Assembly: GCA_035647075.1 (NCBI GenBank)
Contig: DASROF010000173.1
Coordinates: 24,983 to 88,982, forward strand
Direction: 5' to 3'
DNA from: Gp6-AA40 sp035647075
Lineage (GTDB): Bacteria; Acidobacteriota; Vicinamibacteria; Vicinamibacterales; UBA2999
Length of the DNA: 64,000 nucleotides
Of this stretch, positions 50,848 through 59,682 are shown piece after piece. The number at the start of each line of letters is the position of its first letter. The stretch's first letter is position 1. A program made the position numbers and the translations under genes. The notes beneath the pieces were generated by a model, which was not told the DNA's origin, made no database searches, and saw only the letters and a list, made by a program, of their open reading frames with translations.

Positions 50848-52119
50848 TCAGGAGCTGGACAACAGCAAGCGGCGCACCATATCGAGCGCGGCCTGCGACG
50901 CCTGAAACTTCACCTGCTCGCGTTCGCCGTGAAACCGGAACGTCCGAACGCGTGTCGTCGATCCGACCACCGCAGCGATCGCCACAGTGCCGACCGGCTT
51001 CTCAGCAGAACCGCCGCCAGGCCCGGCAATCCCCGTGACGCCAAGAGCAACATCGACACCGGCGGACGCACGCGCACCTTCCGCCATCGCGATCGCCACC
51101 GGTTCGCTCACCGCCCCGTGTTCCTCAATCAGGAGTTGCGACACACCGAGCAATTCCGTCTTGGCCTCGTTCGCATAGGCGACAACGGCCCGTTCCACGT
51201 ATCGCGAGCTGCCCGCCACATCGGTCAGCCGTGAACTCACCAGCCCACCGGTGCACGATTCCCCAAGTGCAATCCGATACCGACGAGCAGCGAGCATTTC
51301 ACCAACCACCGCCTCCATCGACTTTCCGTCAGTGCTGAAGACGTCCTCACCGAGCACGGCGCATACCCGCTGCACCGCTGTTTCGAGAACTGACCTCGCG
51401 GCGTCAGCGGATGATGATCTCGCCGAGACGTGCAGCTCGATTTGGCCCAGCGCTGCCAGGATGGTTGCGCTGATGCGCGGCGTCGCCTGCTCCCATTCCC
51501 GATACAGCGGCTGCAGAGCCTCATCCGTCTGCGACTCGATCCGACCCGCGATCTTCAGCACGCGTCGAATGAGCGGCGCGCCGGCGGCACGCGCACCCAG
51601 CGGTCCGTCCACGAGCGTCTCGAGCATCGGCCGAAGCTCCCGCGGCGGGCCGGGCAACAGAAGAACGACCGCATCACCGTCGTCCAGCCACAGCCCCGGC
51701 GCGCTGCCACGCGAGTTCTCAATGACCACCGCGCCGTCGGGAACCATGGCCTGTCGCCGGTTGATCTCGGGCATCGGCCCTTGGTACCCGCGGGCCGCAA
51801 AACGCACACGCATCCGCTCGGTCATCGCAACGTCCTCGGCGAGCGTTCGCCCCAGCGTTGCCGCCACCACCTCACGCGTGACATCGTCGTCTGTGGGGCC
51901 AAGCCCGCCGCTGAACACCACCAGATCGGTGCGCTCGCGTGCCGAGCCAAACAGGTGAGCCAGCTCTTCGCGATCGTCGCCCGCGACGCCTTTCATCACG
52001 ACCTCGATGCCGAGCGCGTTCAGCTTCTCGGTGATGAACAGTGAATTCGTGTCCATACGAAGCGGCGTCAGCAGCTCGCTGCCGACGGCAATAATCGCCG
52101 CGCGGGTCAGTGGTTTCAC
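50848..52119 (-). CDS. cinA: CinA family competence/damage-inducible protein
   Basis: 423 aa with two domains. The N-terminal MoaB/MogA-like COG1058 domain (IIAVGSELLTPLRMDTNSLF, VVFSGGLGPTDDDVTREVVA) is an ADP-ribose pyrophosphatase in characterised members. The C-terminal PncC nicotinamide-nucleotide amidase (RIALGESCTGGLVSSRLTDV, GVTGIAGPGGGSAEKPVGTV) completes it. The start GTG 52119 overlaps the pgpA stop. Confidence 0.95.
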   Translation of the reverse strand: MKPLTRAAIIAVGSELLTPLRMDTNSLFITEKLNALGIEVVMKGVAGDDREELAHLFGSARERTDLVVFSGGLGPTDDDVTREVVAATLGRTLAEDVAMTERMRVRFAARGYQGPMPEINRRQAMVPDGAVVIENSRGSAPGLWLDDGDAVVLLLPGPPRELRPMLETLVDGPLGARAAGAPLIRRVLKIAGRIESQTDEALQPLYREWEQATPRISATILAALGQIELHVSARSSSADAARSVLETAVQRVCAVLGEDVFSTDGKSMEAVVGEMLAARRYRIALGESCTGGLVSSRLTDVAGSSRYVERAVVAYANEAKTELLGVSQLLIEEHGAVSEPVAIAMAEGARASAGVDVALGVTGIAGPGGGSAEKPVGTVAIAAVVGSTTRVRTFRFHGEREQVKFQASQAALDMVRRLLLSSS

Positions 52120-52622
52120 ACGAGCCACCCGAGCGGCGTCACCCAGATCAACAGGCGCATGACGACGTTGCCGTAAATCGCCGCCATTCCGTCGTCCGCC
52201 ATCACGCCCCAGCCGCCCGGCAGTTTTTCGAAGCGGCCCGACGGCCACGGCTTGACGACATCGAGGACGCGAAACACCAGGAATCCGACCAGTGCGCCGG
52301 TGACGGTGACCGGCAGGAACGCAAGCGTGATCAGCATGCCGGCGACTTCGTCCATCACGATCGGACCAGGATCGGTACCGCCGAAGTACCGTTCTGCCAG
52401 GCCGGCACTCCACACTCCTACCGCAAACAGGGTCACGATGGTGGCCAGCTCGATCGCAGACGAACCGGTGGCACGCACGGCCACGAAAGCCGCCAGGCCA
52501 GCAGCCGACCCGAACGTACCGGGAGCCGTCGGAGCATAGCCGACGTACGCGCACGTCGCGATGAAGACAGCAAGGCGGTCGACCGGGGAGTGGCCGCGTG
52601 GTTCCGGCCCGCTATCTGACAA
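52116..52622 (-). CDS. pgpA: Phosphatidylglycerophosphatase A
   Basis: Membrane phosphatase making phosphatidylglycerol; 168 aa (E. coli 172). Four hydrophobic helices and the conserved APTAPGTFGS, PIVMDEVAGMLITL, FLVFRVLDVVKPWP and GVMADDGMAAIYGN. The start is TTG 52622, 7 nt after the RDD gene; the frame stays open upstream. With gpsA and the plsY remnant it marks a former phospholipid gene cluster. Confidence 0.93.
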   Translation of the reverse strand: MSDSGPEPRGHSPVDRLAVFIATCAYVGYAPTAPGTFGSAAGLAAFVAVRATGSSAIELATIVTLFAVGVWSAGLAERYFGGTDPGPIVMDEVAGMLITLAFLPVTVTGALVGFLVFRVLDVVKPWPSGRFEKLPGGWGVMADDGMAAIYGNVVMRLLIWVTPLGWLV

Positions 52623-52629
52623 CGGGTGA

Positions 52630-53673
52630 TTACTCGTGAAGCGGACCCACGACGCGAGTACCCGCGACGCGATCGTGGAGAGTGCGTCGATCACCGGCGA
52701 AGAGCGCCGGCGCAAAGCCGATTCCCACGGTTGCCACTGAAGCCAGTGCGGCGAGTGTCCGCTGCACGGCCCGTGATGGCTCGACCTCTCGGTTGTCTTC
52801 CGCGACGACGCGAATCCCGGTGGCCATCTTACCCACCGTCTGACCGCCCAACGCCGTAAAGACGCTGAAGTACGAGCCCTTCACCATCAGCAGAAACAAC
52901 GCGAGAGGAAGGACGGGAATCGCCTGCCACGAAGAGAGGGGTACGCCCGCGATCTGGAATGTGAAATAGATCACGACCGCGTCGATCGACAACAGGATCA
53001 GGTGATCGAGGGCAGCCGCAATCATCCGCCGCATCGGTCCGCTGACGTCGAGCTGGGGTGCAGCGGCTGGTCGGGGGGCGCCCACAACTGGCGTCGCAGC
53101 CGCGGGCAACGGCGCCATTGATGTGGACTCCTCAGCAAATGCGAGGACTGGATCTGACTCCGGGTCGCCGTGCACCTTGCGCACGGGTTTCGGCACAGGC
53201 CGCAGGCGTGGCTTGTCTGGCGTGCGGCGCACGGCCAGCGGTGCTCTGGGCGCGGGCGGAAGCTTGATGAGCGGCTCATCCCCATCCGCTCCGCTCGGAT
53301 GGAACAGCGGCAACGCCGGGGTCGAACGCGAGAGGACGCGCGGTCCCGGCTGCGTGGCGGCGGTCGCATTCGACACAGGAGCCGGAGCAGACGGAATGGG
53401 CTGACTCACCGGCAGAGCCAACACTGGTCGTTCCAGCGTCATCGACGCCAGCGGGTCCGCAACCGGCGACGATGTGGCGACAGGTCGCACCGTGTCAAGG
53501 CGCGCTTCCAGCTGATTCAGCCAGCGATCGGCATCACGGCGCACCGGCTCCGGTTCACGAAGCAGCAGCTCCGGCTCAGTCGGCACCGTGACAGCAAGAG
53601 AAAAGTCGTATCCGCAGTTCCGGCACCGATCGCCGGTTTCGAACCCGAGGTACTCGCATTTCGGGCACTTCAT
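52630..53673 (-). CDS. Zinc-ribbon RDD-family membrane protein
   Basis: 347 aa. A Cys4 zinc ribbon (CPKCEYLGFETGDRCRNCGY) starts the protein. A long Pro/Ala-rich cytoplasmic linker (about 60-210) follows, then a C-terminal RDD domain with three helices (MIAAALDHLILLSIDAVVIY, LGGQTVGKMATGIRVV, DRRTLHDRVAGTRVV). RDD proteins are poorly understood and may be transporters. It overlaps the TPR gene by 4 nt. Confidence 0.85.
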   Translation of the reverse strand: MKCPKCEYLGFETGDRCRNCGYDFSLAVTVPTEPELLLREPEPVRRDADRWLNQLEARLDTVRPVATSSPVADPLASMTLERPVLALPVSQPIPSAPAPVSNATAATQPGPRVLSRSTPALPLFHPSGADGDEPLIKLPPAPRAPLAVRRTPDKPRLRPVPKPVRKVHGDPESDPVLAFAEESTSMAPLPAAATPVVGAPRPAAAPQLDVSGPMRRMIAAALDHLILLSIDAVVIYFTFQIAGVPLSSWQAIPVLPLALFLLMVKGSYFSVFTALGGQTVGKMATGIRVVAEDNREVEPSRAVQRTLAALASVATVGIGFAPALFAGDRRTLHDRVAGTRVVGPLHE

Positions 53674-54485
53674 CGGATGGTCTCCTCTGCGGCTGGTGAG
53701 GTGGGCAGCGTGACGAGGAGGGCGGCCTGAATCGCAGCGGTCAGCGTGTCGGCGTCAGCGCGCAGCGGATCGCCGCGATCAATCGCATCGAGCAGCCGAA
53801 GCGCCTCGTGGGACCTGCCGCTCTCATAAAGAGCCTTTGCGCGGGCGACACGCATCTCAGATGTCCGAACCACCGGCACCGGGGTACTGACCCGCGGAGT
53901 GACCACGGGAGTGGTGACCTGCTGTTCTCCAAGCCATGACGCGATCGGCTGCGCAGCCAGAAAGATCGAGGCGGCAATCATCACGCAGACACCAATCGTC
54001 GCCGCCCAGTTTGTCGACCGGGGAGCCGGGAGCTTATCGGTGTATCGCCGCAGCGGCGGCCCGGCCATCGCTGCGACGCCCGTGAGCGGGGCCGTCGCGA
54101 CCGCAGCATGTCCTGCCTCCGCGATACCGAGCCGCTGAAGAAAGACCAGCGCCGTCTCGCTGCCGCCATCTGCAACCGCGCGCGTCAGCAGCTCGCGGGC
54201 GCTCGCAAAATCACCGGAGCGGTAGGCCTCCAGGCCGCGGTGAAGCGATTCCTCGGTCTCGCGCTGTCGCTCAGCAAGCGCCCCGCGAGCCCGCTCAATA
54301 TAGGCGCGCGCCCGGCCATGGCCGCGTTCGAGAAACGCCACCCGGGTCCAGACGTTCACCGCTTGTTCGTAGCGGCCGTCAAAGTAGTGGTCGAGGCCGG
54401 CAAGCAGGAGCCGTTCGATCAGCGCATCGCGATCCGCGTTGGCGGACCCATCACTGGCAGGCGCGGCGCGCAGCGGCTCGGTCAT
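53670..54485 (-). CDS. TPR-like protein with single TM
   Basis: 271 aa from ATG 54485. The N-terminal helical region resembles TPRs (LIERLLLAGLDHYFDGRYEQ, TEESLHRGLEAYRSGDFASA). A transmembrane helix (IGVCVMIAASIFLAAQPI) and a further helical segment (RVARAKALYESGRSHEALRL) follow. Function unknown. It shares a bidirectional promoter with the formimidoyltransferase gene. Confidence 0.7.
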   Translation of the reverse strand: MTEPLRAAPASDGSANADRDALIERLLLAGLDHYFDGRYEQAVNVWTRVAFLERGHGRARAYIERARGALAERQRETEESLHRGLEAYRSGDFASARELLTRAVADGGSETALVFLQRLGIAEAGHAAVATAPLTGVAAMAGPPLRRYTDKLPAPRSTNWAATIGVCVMIAASIFLAAQPIASWLGEQQVTTPVVTPRVSTPVPVVRTSEMRVARAKALYESGRSHEALRLLDAIDRGDPLRADADTLTAAIQAALLVTLPTSPAAEETIR

Positions 54486-54514
54486 GCAGCAGGCAATGGC
54501 AAGGTAAGCACGCC

Positions 54515-54522
54515 TATTATAA
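54515..54522. promoter_or_regulatory. Bidirectional -10 element
   Basis: TATTATAA reads as TATTAT on the plus strand, eight bases before the ATG at 54529. On the minus strand it reads TATAAT, about 32 bases before the ATG at 54485. One core thus could serve both divergent genes. No -35 is clear. Confidence 0.45.
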
Positions 54523-54528
54523 GCGCTT

Positions 54529-55467
54529 ATGGCTCTGATTGAGTGCGTTCCGAACGTCAGCGAGGGCCGCCGGCTCGACGTAGTGGACACACTCGCCGGA
54601 GCCGTTTCGAGCGTCGACGGCGTCCGGCTGCTCGATCGATCCTCCGACTCGGATCACAACCGCTCTGTGCTGACCTTCGCCGGGGATGCTTCAGCGGTCC
54701 ACCAGGCAGTCATGGCGCTGTTCGAGGCGGCCGTCGGGCGCATCGATCTGCGCCGCCACACTGGCGCCCATCCGCGCCTCGGGGCGGTGGACGTCGTGCC
54801 CTTCGTCCCGCTCGGTGCCACGACCATGGCCGCATGCGTTGAGCTGGCGAAGCAGACCGGCGCGGCGGTGGCCGCGCGCTTTGACGTGCCCGTCTTTCTG
54901 TACGAGGAAGCCGCCTCGACACCCGCGCGGCGCAATCTGGCAGATATCAGGCGCGGCGAATTCGAAGGGCTCGTCACAAAGCTGGCGTCGTCCGACTGGG
55001 CGCCCGACTACGGCCCGTCACGTCCGCATCCAACCGCCGGCGCCACTGTGATCGGCGCCCGCCGGCCGTTGATTGCGTTCAACGTCAACCTCGCCACCGA
55101 TCGAATCGAGACCGCGAAAGCGGTGGCCGCCGCGGTCCGGGAGAGCAGCGGTGGCTTGCCCTTCGTAAAGGCGCTCGGCATTGCTCTGCCCGACCGCGGC
55201 ATTGTCCAGGTGTCGATGAACCTGACGAACTTCGAACGAACGTCCATCGTGCGAGCGTTCGGGACCGTTCGCGAGGAGGCCGAACGCCGTGGCGCCCTTG
55301 TGGTGGAGAGTGAAATCGTCGGACTCGTCCCCGAGGCGGCGCTGCCTCCGGCGCCCATCCAGACACTGCAGCTTGCCAGATTCAGCAAGGAACAGGTGCT
55401 GGAAGAGCGATGGAAGGCGATGGAGAGGGAGGAAAGTGGAAGAAGTGGAATAAGTGGAAGAAGTTGA
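54529..55467 (+). CDS. Glutamate formimidoyltransferase
   Basis: 312 aa equal to the formiminotransferase half of FtcD, without the cyclodeaminase half. Motifs: IECVPNVSEGRRLDVV, DHNRSVLTFAG, DLRRHTGAHPRLGAVDVVPF, NVNLATDRIETAKAVA and VSMNLTNFERT. It moves the formimino group from formiminoglutamate to tetrahydrofolate, or a related folate reaction. No hut genes are near. The last 14 residues (EREESGRSGISGRS) come from a GTGGAAGAA repeat that supplies the stop codon. Confidence 0.9.
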   Translation: MALIECVPNVSEGRRLDVVDTLAGAVSSVDGVRLLDRSSDSDHNRSVLTFAGDASAVHQAVMALFEAAVGRIDLRRHTGAHPRLGAVDVVPFVPLGATTMAACVELAKQTGAAVAARFDVPVFLYEEAASTPARRNLADIRRGEFEGLVTKLASSDWAPDYGPSRPHPTAGATVIGARRPLIAFNVNLATDRIETAKAVAAAVRESSGGLPFVKALGIALPDRGIVQVSMNLTNFERTSIVRAFGTVREEAERRGALVVESEIVGLVPEAALPPAPIQTLQLARFSKEQVLEERWKAMEREESGRSGISGRS

Positions 55468-55486
55468 AAAGTGGAAGGGTGGAAAA
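55430..55486 (+). repeat. Left GTGGAAGAA repeat arm next to the four-helix-bundle gene
   Basis: About 57 bp of GTGGAAGAA / GTGGAATAA units. It starts inside the formimidoyltransferase coding end and finishes GTGGAAAAGTA. The arm at 55970-56012 is its inverse complement and ends the same way, pointing inwards. Confidence 0.8.
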
Positions 55487-55583
55487 GTACGGAGAAAGTA
55501 CAACGAGCCACTGCGCAGCATTCGGGATTGGGCCAGAAACCGCATGTATCGGCTTAGGCACGTGCCCTGCTCTGCGACGTCGT

Positions 55584-55955
55584 ATGGCACTGCGCAACCT
55601 CTTCGAGCGAACCGAGCAGTTCTCCATCGCTGTATTCAATTTTTGTCGCAAGCTTCCTAAGACAAGAGAAGCGCAGGAACCAGCCGACCAACTGCGACGG
55701 GCAGCGAACGGAGTTCGCATGAACTACCGGGCAGCACGGCGCGGGCGGTCTCACGCGGAATTCAAAGCAAAGCTCGGGGTCGTGTTCGAGGAAGCCGACG
55801 AAGCGGCGGATTGGCTTCGCTATTTTCGCGACACAGGCATGCGTCACGAGCCGGCGTTAGTTCAAGAAGGAGAAGAACTCGCCAAGATCTTCGCAGCCTC
55901 GGTGGCAACGGCGCGGAAGAACAGTCGGCGGTTGAAGAACGTCCCACACAGCTAG
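55584..55955 (+). CDS. Four-helix-bundle protein (23S rRNA intervening-sequence type)
   Basis: 123 aa from ATG 55584. All-helical, matching the family first found in 23S rRNA intervening sequences: FERTEQFSIAVFNFCRKLPK (helix 1), DQLRRAANGVRMNYRAARRG (helix 2 with basic face), SHAEFKAKLGVVFEEADEAA (helix 3) and a final helix ending ARKNSRRLKNVPHS. No ribosome binding site is evident. The gene appears lower in GC than its neighbours and sits alone between two convergent genes, framed by inverted repeats. Function unknown; likely RNA or protein binding. Confidence 0.85.
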   Translation: MALRNLFERTEQFSIAVFNFCRKLPKTREAQEPADQLRRAANGVRMNYRAARRGRSHAEFKAKLGVVFEEADEAADWLRYFRDTGMRHEPALVQEGEELAKIFAASVATARKNSRRLKNVPHS

Positions 55956-55969
55956 TCGTGCTTCACGCC

Positions 55970-56012
55970 TACTTTTCCACTTCTTCCACTTCTTCCACTT
56001 TTCCACTTTCCC
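55970..56012 (-). repeat. Right GTGGAAGAA repeat arm (inverted)
   Basis: TACTTTTCCACTTCTTCCAC and following units, the inverse of the left arm. It stops immediately at the ntrX stop codon (56013-56015). With the left arm it brackets about 480 bp containing only the four-helix-bundle gene. Confidence 0.8.
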
Positions 56013-57395
56013 TTACGTCTCCGCATCATCCTCCGCCCGTCTCGGGGCGATGCCGAACGAACGCATCTTCCGATAGAGATTACTTCTCTCGACGCCCAGC
56101 ACGTCGGCCGTCCGTGAGATGTTTCCCTGCTGCGCCGCCAGCGCGCGCAGGATGTACTGGCGCTCGAAGTCGTCGCGTGCATCGTGCAGCGGCATGATCG
56201 ACGCCGGGGACGTGTCCTCGACGGCCACTGACCCCGCGCTCTGATCGAGGAACAGAAGATCACGCGCAGTGACGCGCTCGCCGGGCACCATGATCATCAG
56301 CCGCTCGATGACATTGCGCAGCTCACGAACGTTGCCGGGCCACGGATACCGTTGCAGCGCCTCGACCGCGTCTGTTTCGAACCGCTTGGCACGGCGACCA
56401 TATTCACGCGCGAGCATCGCCATGAAGTGATCGGCGAGCAGTGCAATGTCTTCGCGCCGCTCTCGCAGCGGCGGCACCGAGATTGGGACCACATTCAACC
56501 GAAAGAACAGATCCTCGCGGAATCGGCCCGCTTTGATTTCGGCGCGCAGATCCTTGTTGGTTGCGGCCACCACGCGCGCGTCGACCCGGATGCGCGTTGA
56601 CCCGCCAACCGCCTCCATGACCTGCTCCTGCAGGACCCGCAGCACTTTCGCCTGTGTCTTCAGGCTCATGTCGCCGATCTCGTCGAGGAAGATCGTTCCA
56701 CCATGCGCCAGCTCAAACTTGCCGCGGCGGTCGGCAACCGCACCGGTGAACGCGCCCCGCACATGACCGAAGAGCTCGCTTTCGATCAGCTCCTCGGGGA
56801 TGGCCGCGCAATTGACCTCGACGAACGGTCCCGTGCGCCGAAGGCTGAGCGCGTGAATGTTGCGAGCCACCAGTTCCTTGCCGGTCCCGTTTTCACCGAA
56901 CACGAGCACGCGCCCGTTGGTGGGCGCGGCCATCGCGACCTGCTCGCGCAACCGCGCCATCCCAGGGCTCTCCCCCACCATGGTGTGGTGGGCGTCCACG
57001 CGGGCGCGCAGCGCAAGGTTCTCGGCTTCCAGATGTCGCTGGCGGAAGGCATTCCGCACGACCAGCACGGTCTTCTCGAGCGACAGCGGCTTCTCGACAA
57101 AGTCGAAGGCCCCCATCTTGATGGCCCGCACGGCCGATTCGACGTTGCCGTGACCCGAGATAATCACGACCTGCGCGTCCACCTGACGCTCGCGCATGCG
57201 CGCCAGCGTCGCCAGTCCGTCCATGCCGGGCAGCCAGATGTCGAGAACGACGACGTCGAAGGCGCGACGGCTCAGGCGCTCGAGGCACGCCTCGCCGCTG
57301 TCGACGGCATCGACGTTGTACCCCTCATCGCGCAACACGCCGCCAAGCGCGCTGCGCACGCCCGGCTCGTCGTCAACAATCAGAATCGAGGGCAT
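56013..57395 (-). CDS. ntrX: Sigma-54-dependent response regulator (NtrX-like)
   Basis: 460 aa. Receiver domain with phospho-acceptor Asp52 (VVVLDIWLPGMDG) and acidic ILIVDDE. AAA+ domain with Walker A VFGENGTGKELVARNIH, the sigma-54 contact loop RGAFTGAV and Walker B GTIFLDEIGDM. C-terminal Fis-type HTH (ISRTADVLGVERSNLYRKMR). It follows ntrY by 63 nt and would activate sigma-54 promoters in response to it. NtrX is the likely name because the partner is NtrY-like. Confidence 0.92.
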   Translation of the reverse strand: MPSILIVDDEPGVRSALGGVLRDEGYNVDAVDSGEACLERLSRRAFDVVVLDIWLPGMDGLATLARMRERQVDAQVVIISGHGNVESAVRAIKMGAFDFVEKPLSLEKTVLVVRNAFRQRHLEAENLALRARVDAHHTMVGESPGMARLREQVAMAAPTNGRVLVFGENGTGKELVARNIHALSLRRTGPFVEVNCAAIPEELIESELFGHVRGAFTGAVADRRGKFELAHGGTIFLDEIGDMSLKTQAKVLRVLQEQVMEAVGGSTRIRVDARVVAATNKDLRAEIKAGRFREDLFFRLNVVPISVPPLRERREDIALLADHFMAMLAREYGRRAKRFETDAVEALQRYPWPGNVRELRNVIERLMIMVPGERVTARDLLFLDQSAGSVAVEDTSPASIMPLHDARDDFERQYILRALAAQQGNISRTADVLGVERSNLYRKMRSFGIAPRRAEDDAET

Positions 57396-57420
57396 CCAGA
57401 GAAATCCTACCGTTCCTGCT

Positions 57421-57453
57421 TCCCGGCTCTCACGACCGTGTTCGTGTTCTGAG
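57421..57453 (+). repeat. CCGGGTTC-type intergenic repeat, copy 3
   Basis: Lies between ntrY and ntrX. TCCCGGCTCTCACGACCGTG and the following TTCGTGTTCTGAG resemble the elements at 20853 and 27068, with several substitutions. Confidence 0.45.
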
Positions 57454-57458
57454 TCCGG

Positions 57459-59678
57459 CTAGCAGGGTAACTCGATCGCAAACCGTGTCCCGCGGGGGAT
57501 GTTGTCGCTCACGTCGATGCTGCCGCCGTGCTCGGCGACAATCCGGCGCACGATCGCCAGTCCAAGTCCGCTCCCCCGCTGCTTGGTTGAGTAGTACGGC
57601 AGAAACAGCCTGTCGCGTTCGGCCGCAGGAATCCCCGGCCCGTCATCCGCGACAACAATCCGCACGAGGCTATTCCCTGCGTCGTGTTGCGTTTCGATGT
57701 CAATGGCGCCGCGCCGTTCGACAGCCTCGATGGCGTTGTCGACGATGTTGATGATGACGCGTCGGATCTGTTCAGGGTCGGCAGAGACCTTCGGCAGCGA
57801 ATCGGCGAAACGCGTCCGGATCTTCACGTCGCTGAACAGTCCGCGATAGAGCGCCAGCGCCTCATCGAGCAGCCCGTGCAGGTCAGTCGGCGTCGCCCGC
57901 GGCGCCGGCATCCGCGCGAACTGCGAAAACTCATCGACCAGCCCCTTCAGCGATTCCACTTCTGTCACGATCGCAATCGCACACTCGTCCACCAGCGCCC
58001 GCGTCGCCTCGGGTGCGCCGGCAAAATGGCGCTGCAGCCGTTCAGCAGACAGCTGAATCGGTGTGAGAGGGTTCTTGATCTCATGGGCGAGCCGGCGCGC
58101 CACCTCCCGCCATGCGGCCACGCGCTGCGCCCGGATCAGCGGCGACACATCGTCGAACACGATGACCAGGCCGTCGGCCCGACCTTCGGCCCGCCTGAAC
58201 GGCGTGATCATCACCAGCAGGTGCAGCTCTCGGCCATCGCGCGAGATGGCGACCTCCTTCGGCATCGTGTCGTCGCGGCGAGAGCTGCGCTCCGTGATCA
58301 GCCGCGCCAGCGGCTCCAGCTCGCGAGAGCCGAACACGGCGCCGACGCGCAATCCGTCAACACGGGAGTCGATCCCCAGCAGCCGGGTCGCAGCGGAGTT
58401 CCAGGTGCGAATGCGCCCGTCGTTATCCACTGAGATGACGCCCGTCGCGATCCGGTCGAGCACGGTCTCTACGTACTGCCGGCGGCCTTCGACGTCCTCA
58501 TGCTTCTTCTCCAACTCGACCGCTGATCGCTCGAGCCGGCGACGGCTGGCCGCGAGATCGCCGGCCATGCGATTGAAGGCGTCAATCAGCGATGCGAACT
58601 CGTCGCCTGCCTCCACCTCAACGCGATGATCGAGATGTCCGGCACCGATTTCGTCCGCCGCCGTGGCCAACACCTGCACGGGGCGCGTAATGCGCTTCGC
58701 CAGATACAGTCCCATCCATGTCGCGGCCACCAGAATCATCAGCGTGAGCATCAGGAAGAACGAGAGATAGACGCTCGAGAGCGCGGGCTTCAGGACTTCG
58801 AGCTGACGGTAGTCCACGTAGGCGCCGGTCAGGCTCCGTGCGCGCGAGGCGAACTCGCCGGTGAGGTAGTCGCTCGCGATCAGAACGCCGCGGATGGGTC
58901 CGTTCGGCGAGGAACGCAGCGGTATCGCCGTGCGAACCAGGTCGCCGCCGTTCTGTCCGCCTAACCGCTCGACGATGTCGGACGCGCGGCCTGTCTGTGC
59001 GACCTGCCGCGCCAGCTGTTCCGCGCCGGCCTTCGAATAGCTGCGCGGTACAACGGACGCTGCAACATCCACGATCGATGGCGTCTGCAGCTGACCTCCG
59101 GGCCCGACCCTATAGATTTCGATGACATCGATCCGTTCCTGCGTGACATCTGGAGCCACGATGTCGCGCGCCGTTCCCGGCTCATCGGCCAGGTCGACCG
59201 TCGCCACTCGCTTGGCCAGACGCTGCGCGACCGACGTCACCATCCGCTGATGCTCACGGTAGTAGTCGCTGGCAATGTCACGCGCCGACGAGAGAATGTT
59301 CGCCATCGGCGCGTTGAAGAACTGATCGATGTTGTTACGAATGAGCTCGCTGCCGACAATCAGCACGAGCACCGCCGGAATCAGCGTCATGCCGAGCAGC
59401 GCGATCACGAGCCGCGTCCGGAACCGGGCAAACGGGATGGCGCGCCGCTGCTCGACGACCAGCTTGATGATGTTGCGCGCCAGCACGAAGAGCAGCGCCA
59501 GCAGGATCGTCAGGTTCGTCGCCGACAGCGCGTAGAGAACGAACTCGGCAAGCACGTCGGGCGCAACGTCGGACGAACGGCTCGCGAGCGACAGCAGCCC
59601 GGCCAGGGCCGCAATCAGCGCGACGATCCCCGCGAGAATCAGCTTGGTGTTGTCGAGGAACGGCTTGCGCCCAGCCAC
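57459..59678 (-). CDS. ntrY: Membrane sensor histidine kinase (NtrY-like)
   Basis: 739 aa. Three N-terminal transmembrane helices, a large extracytoplasmic region (about 130-290) and a fourth helix (about 300-325). Then HAMP (YLAKRITRPVQVLATAADEI), a PAS domain (VISVDNDGRIRTWNSAATRL), HisKA with RRLAHEIKNPLTPIQLSAER (phospho-His) and HATPase_c (NIVDNAIEAVERRG, VADDGPGIP, GSGLGLAIVRRI). The H-box EIKNPLTPIQLSAERL is the NtrY hallmark. It pairs with ntrX downstream. Confidence 0.93.
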   Translation of the reverse strand: MAGRKPFLDNTKLILAGIVALIAALAGLLSLASRSSDVAPDVLAEFVLYALSATNLTILLALLFVLARNIIKLVVEQRRAIPFARFRTRLVIALLGMTLIPAVLVLIVGSELIRNNIDQFFNAPMANILSSARDIASDYYREHQRMVTSVAQRLAKRVATVDLADEPGTARDIVAPDVTQERIDVIEIYRVGPGGQLQTPSIVDVAASVVPRSYSKAGAEQLARQVAQTGRASDIVERLGGQNGGDLVRTAIPLRSSPNGPIRGVLIASDYLTGEFASRARSLTGAYVDYRQLEVLKPALSSVYLSFFLMLTLMILVAATWMGLYLAKRITRPVQVLATAADEIGAGHLDHRVEVEAGDEFASLIDAFNRMAGDLAASRRRLERSAVELEKKHEDVEGRRQYVETVLDRIATGVISVDNDGRIRTWNSAATRLLGIDSRVDGLRVGAVFGSRELEPLARLITERSSRRDDTMPKEVAISRDGRELHLLVMITPFRRAEGRADGLVIVFDDVSPLIRAQRVAAWREVARRLAHEIKNPLTPIQLSAERLQRHFAGAPEATRALVDECAIAIVTEVESLKGLVDEFSQFARMPAPRATPTDLHGLLDEALALYRGLFSDVKIRTRFADSLPKVSADPEQIRRVIINIVDNAIEAVERRGAIDIETQHDAGNSLVRIVVADDGPGIPAAERDRLFLPYYSTKQRGSGLGLAIVRRIVAEHGGSIDVSDNIPRGTRFAIELPC

Positions 59679-59682
59679 GAAC

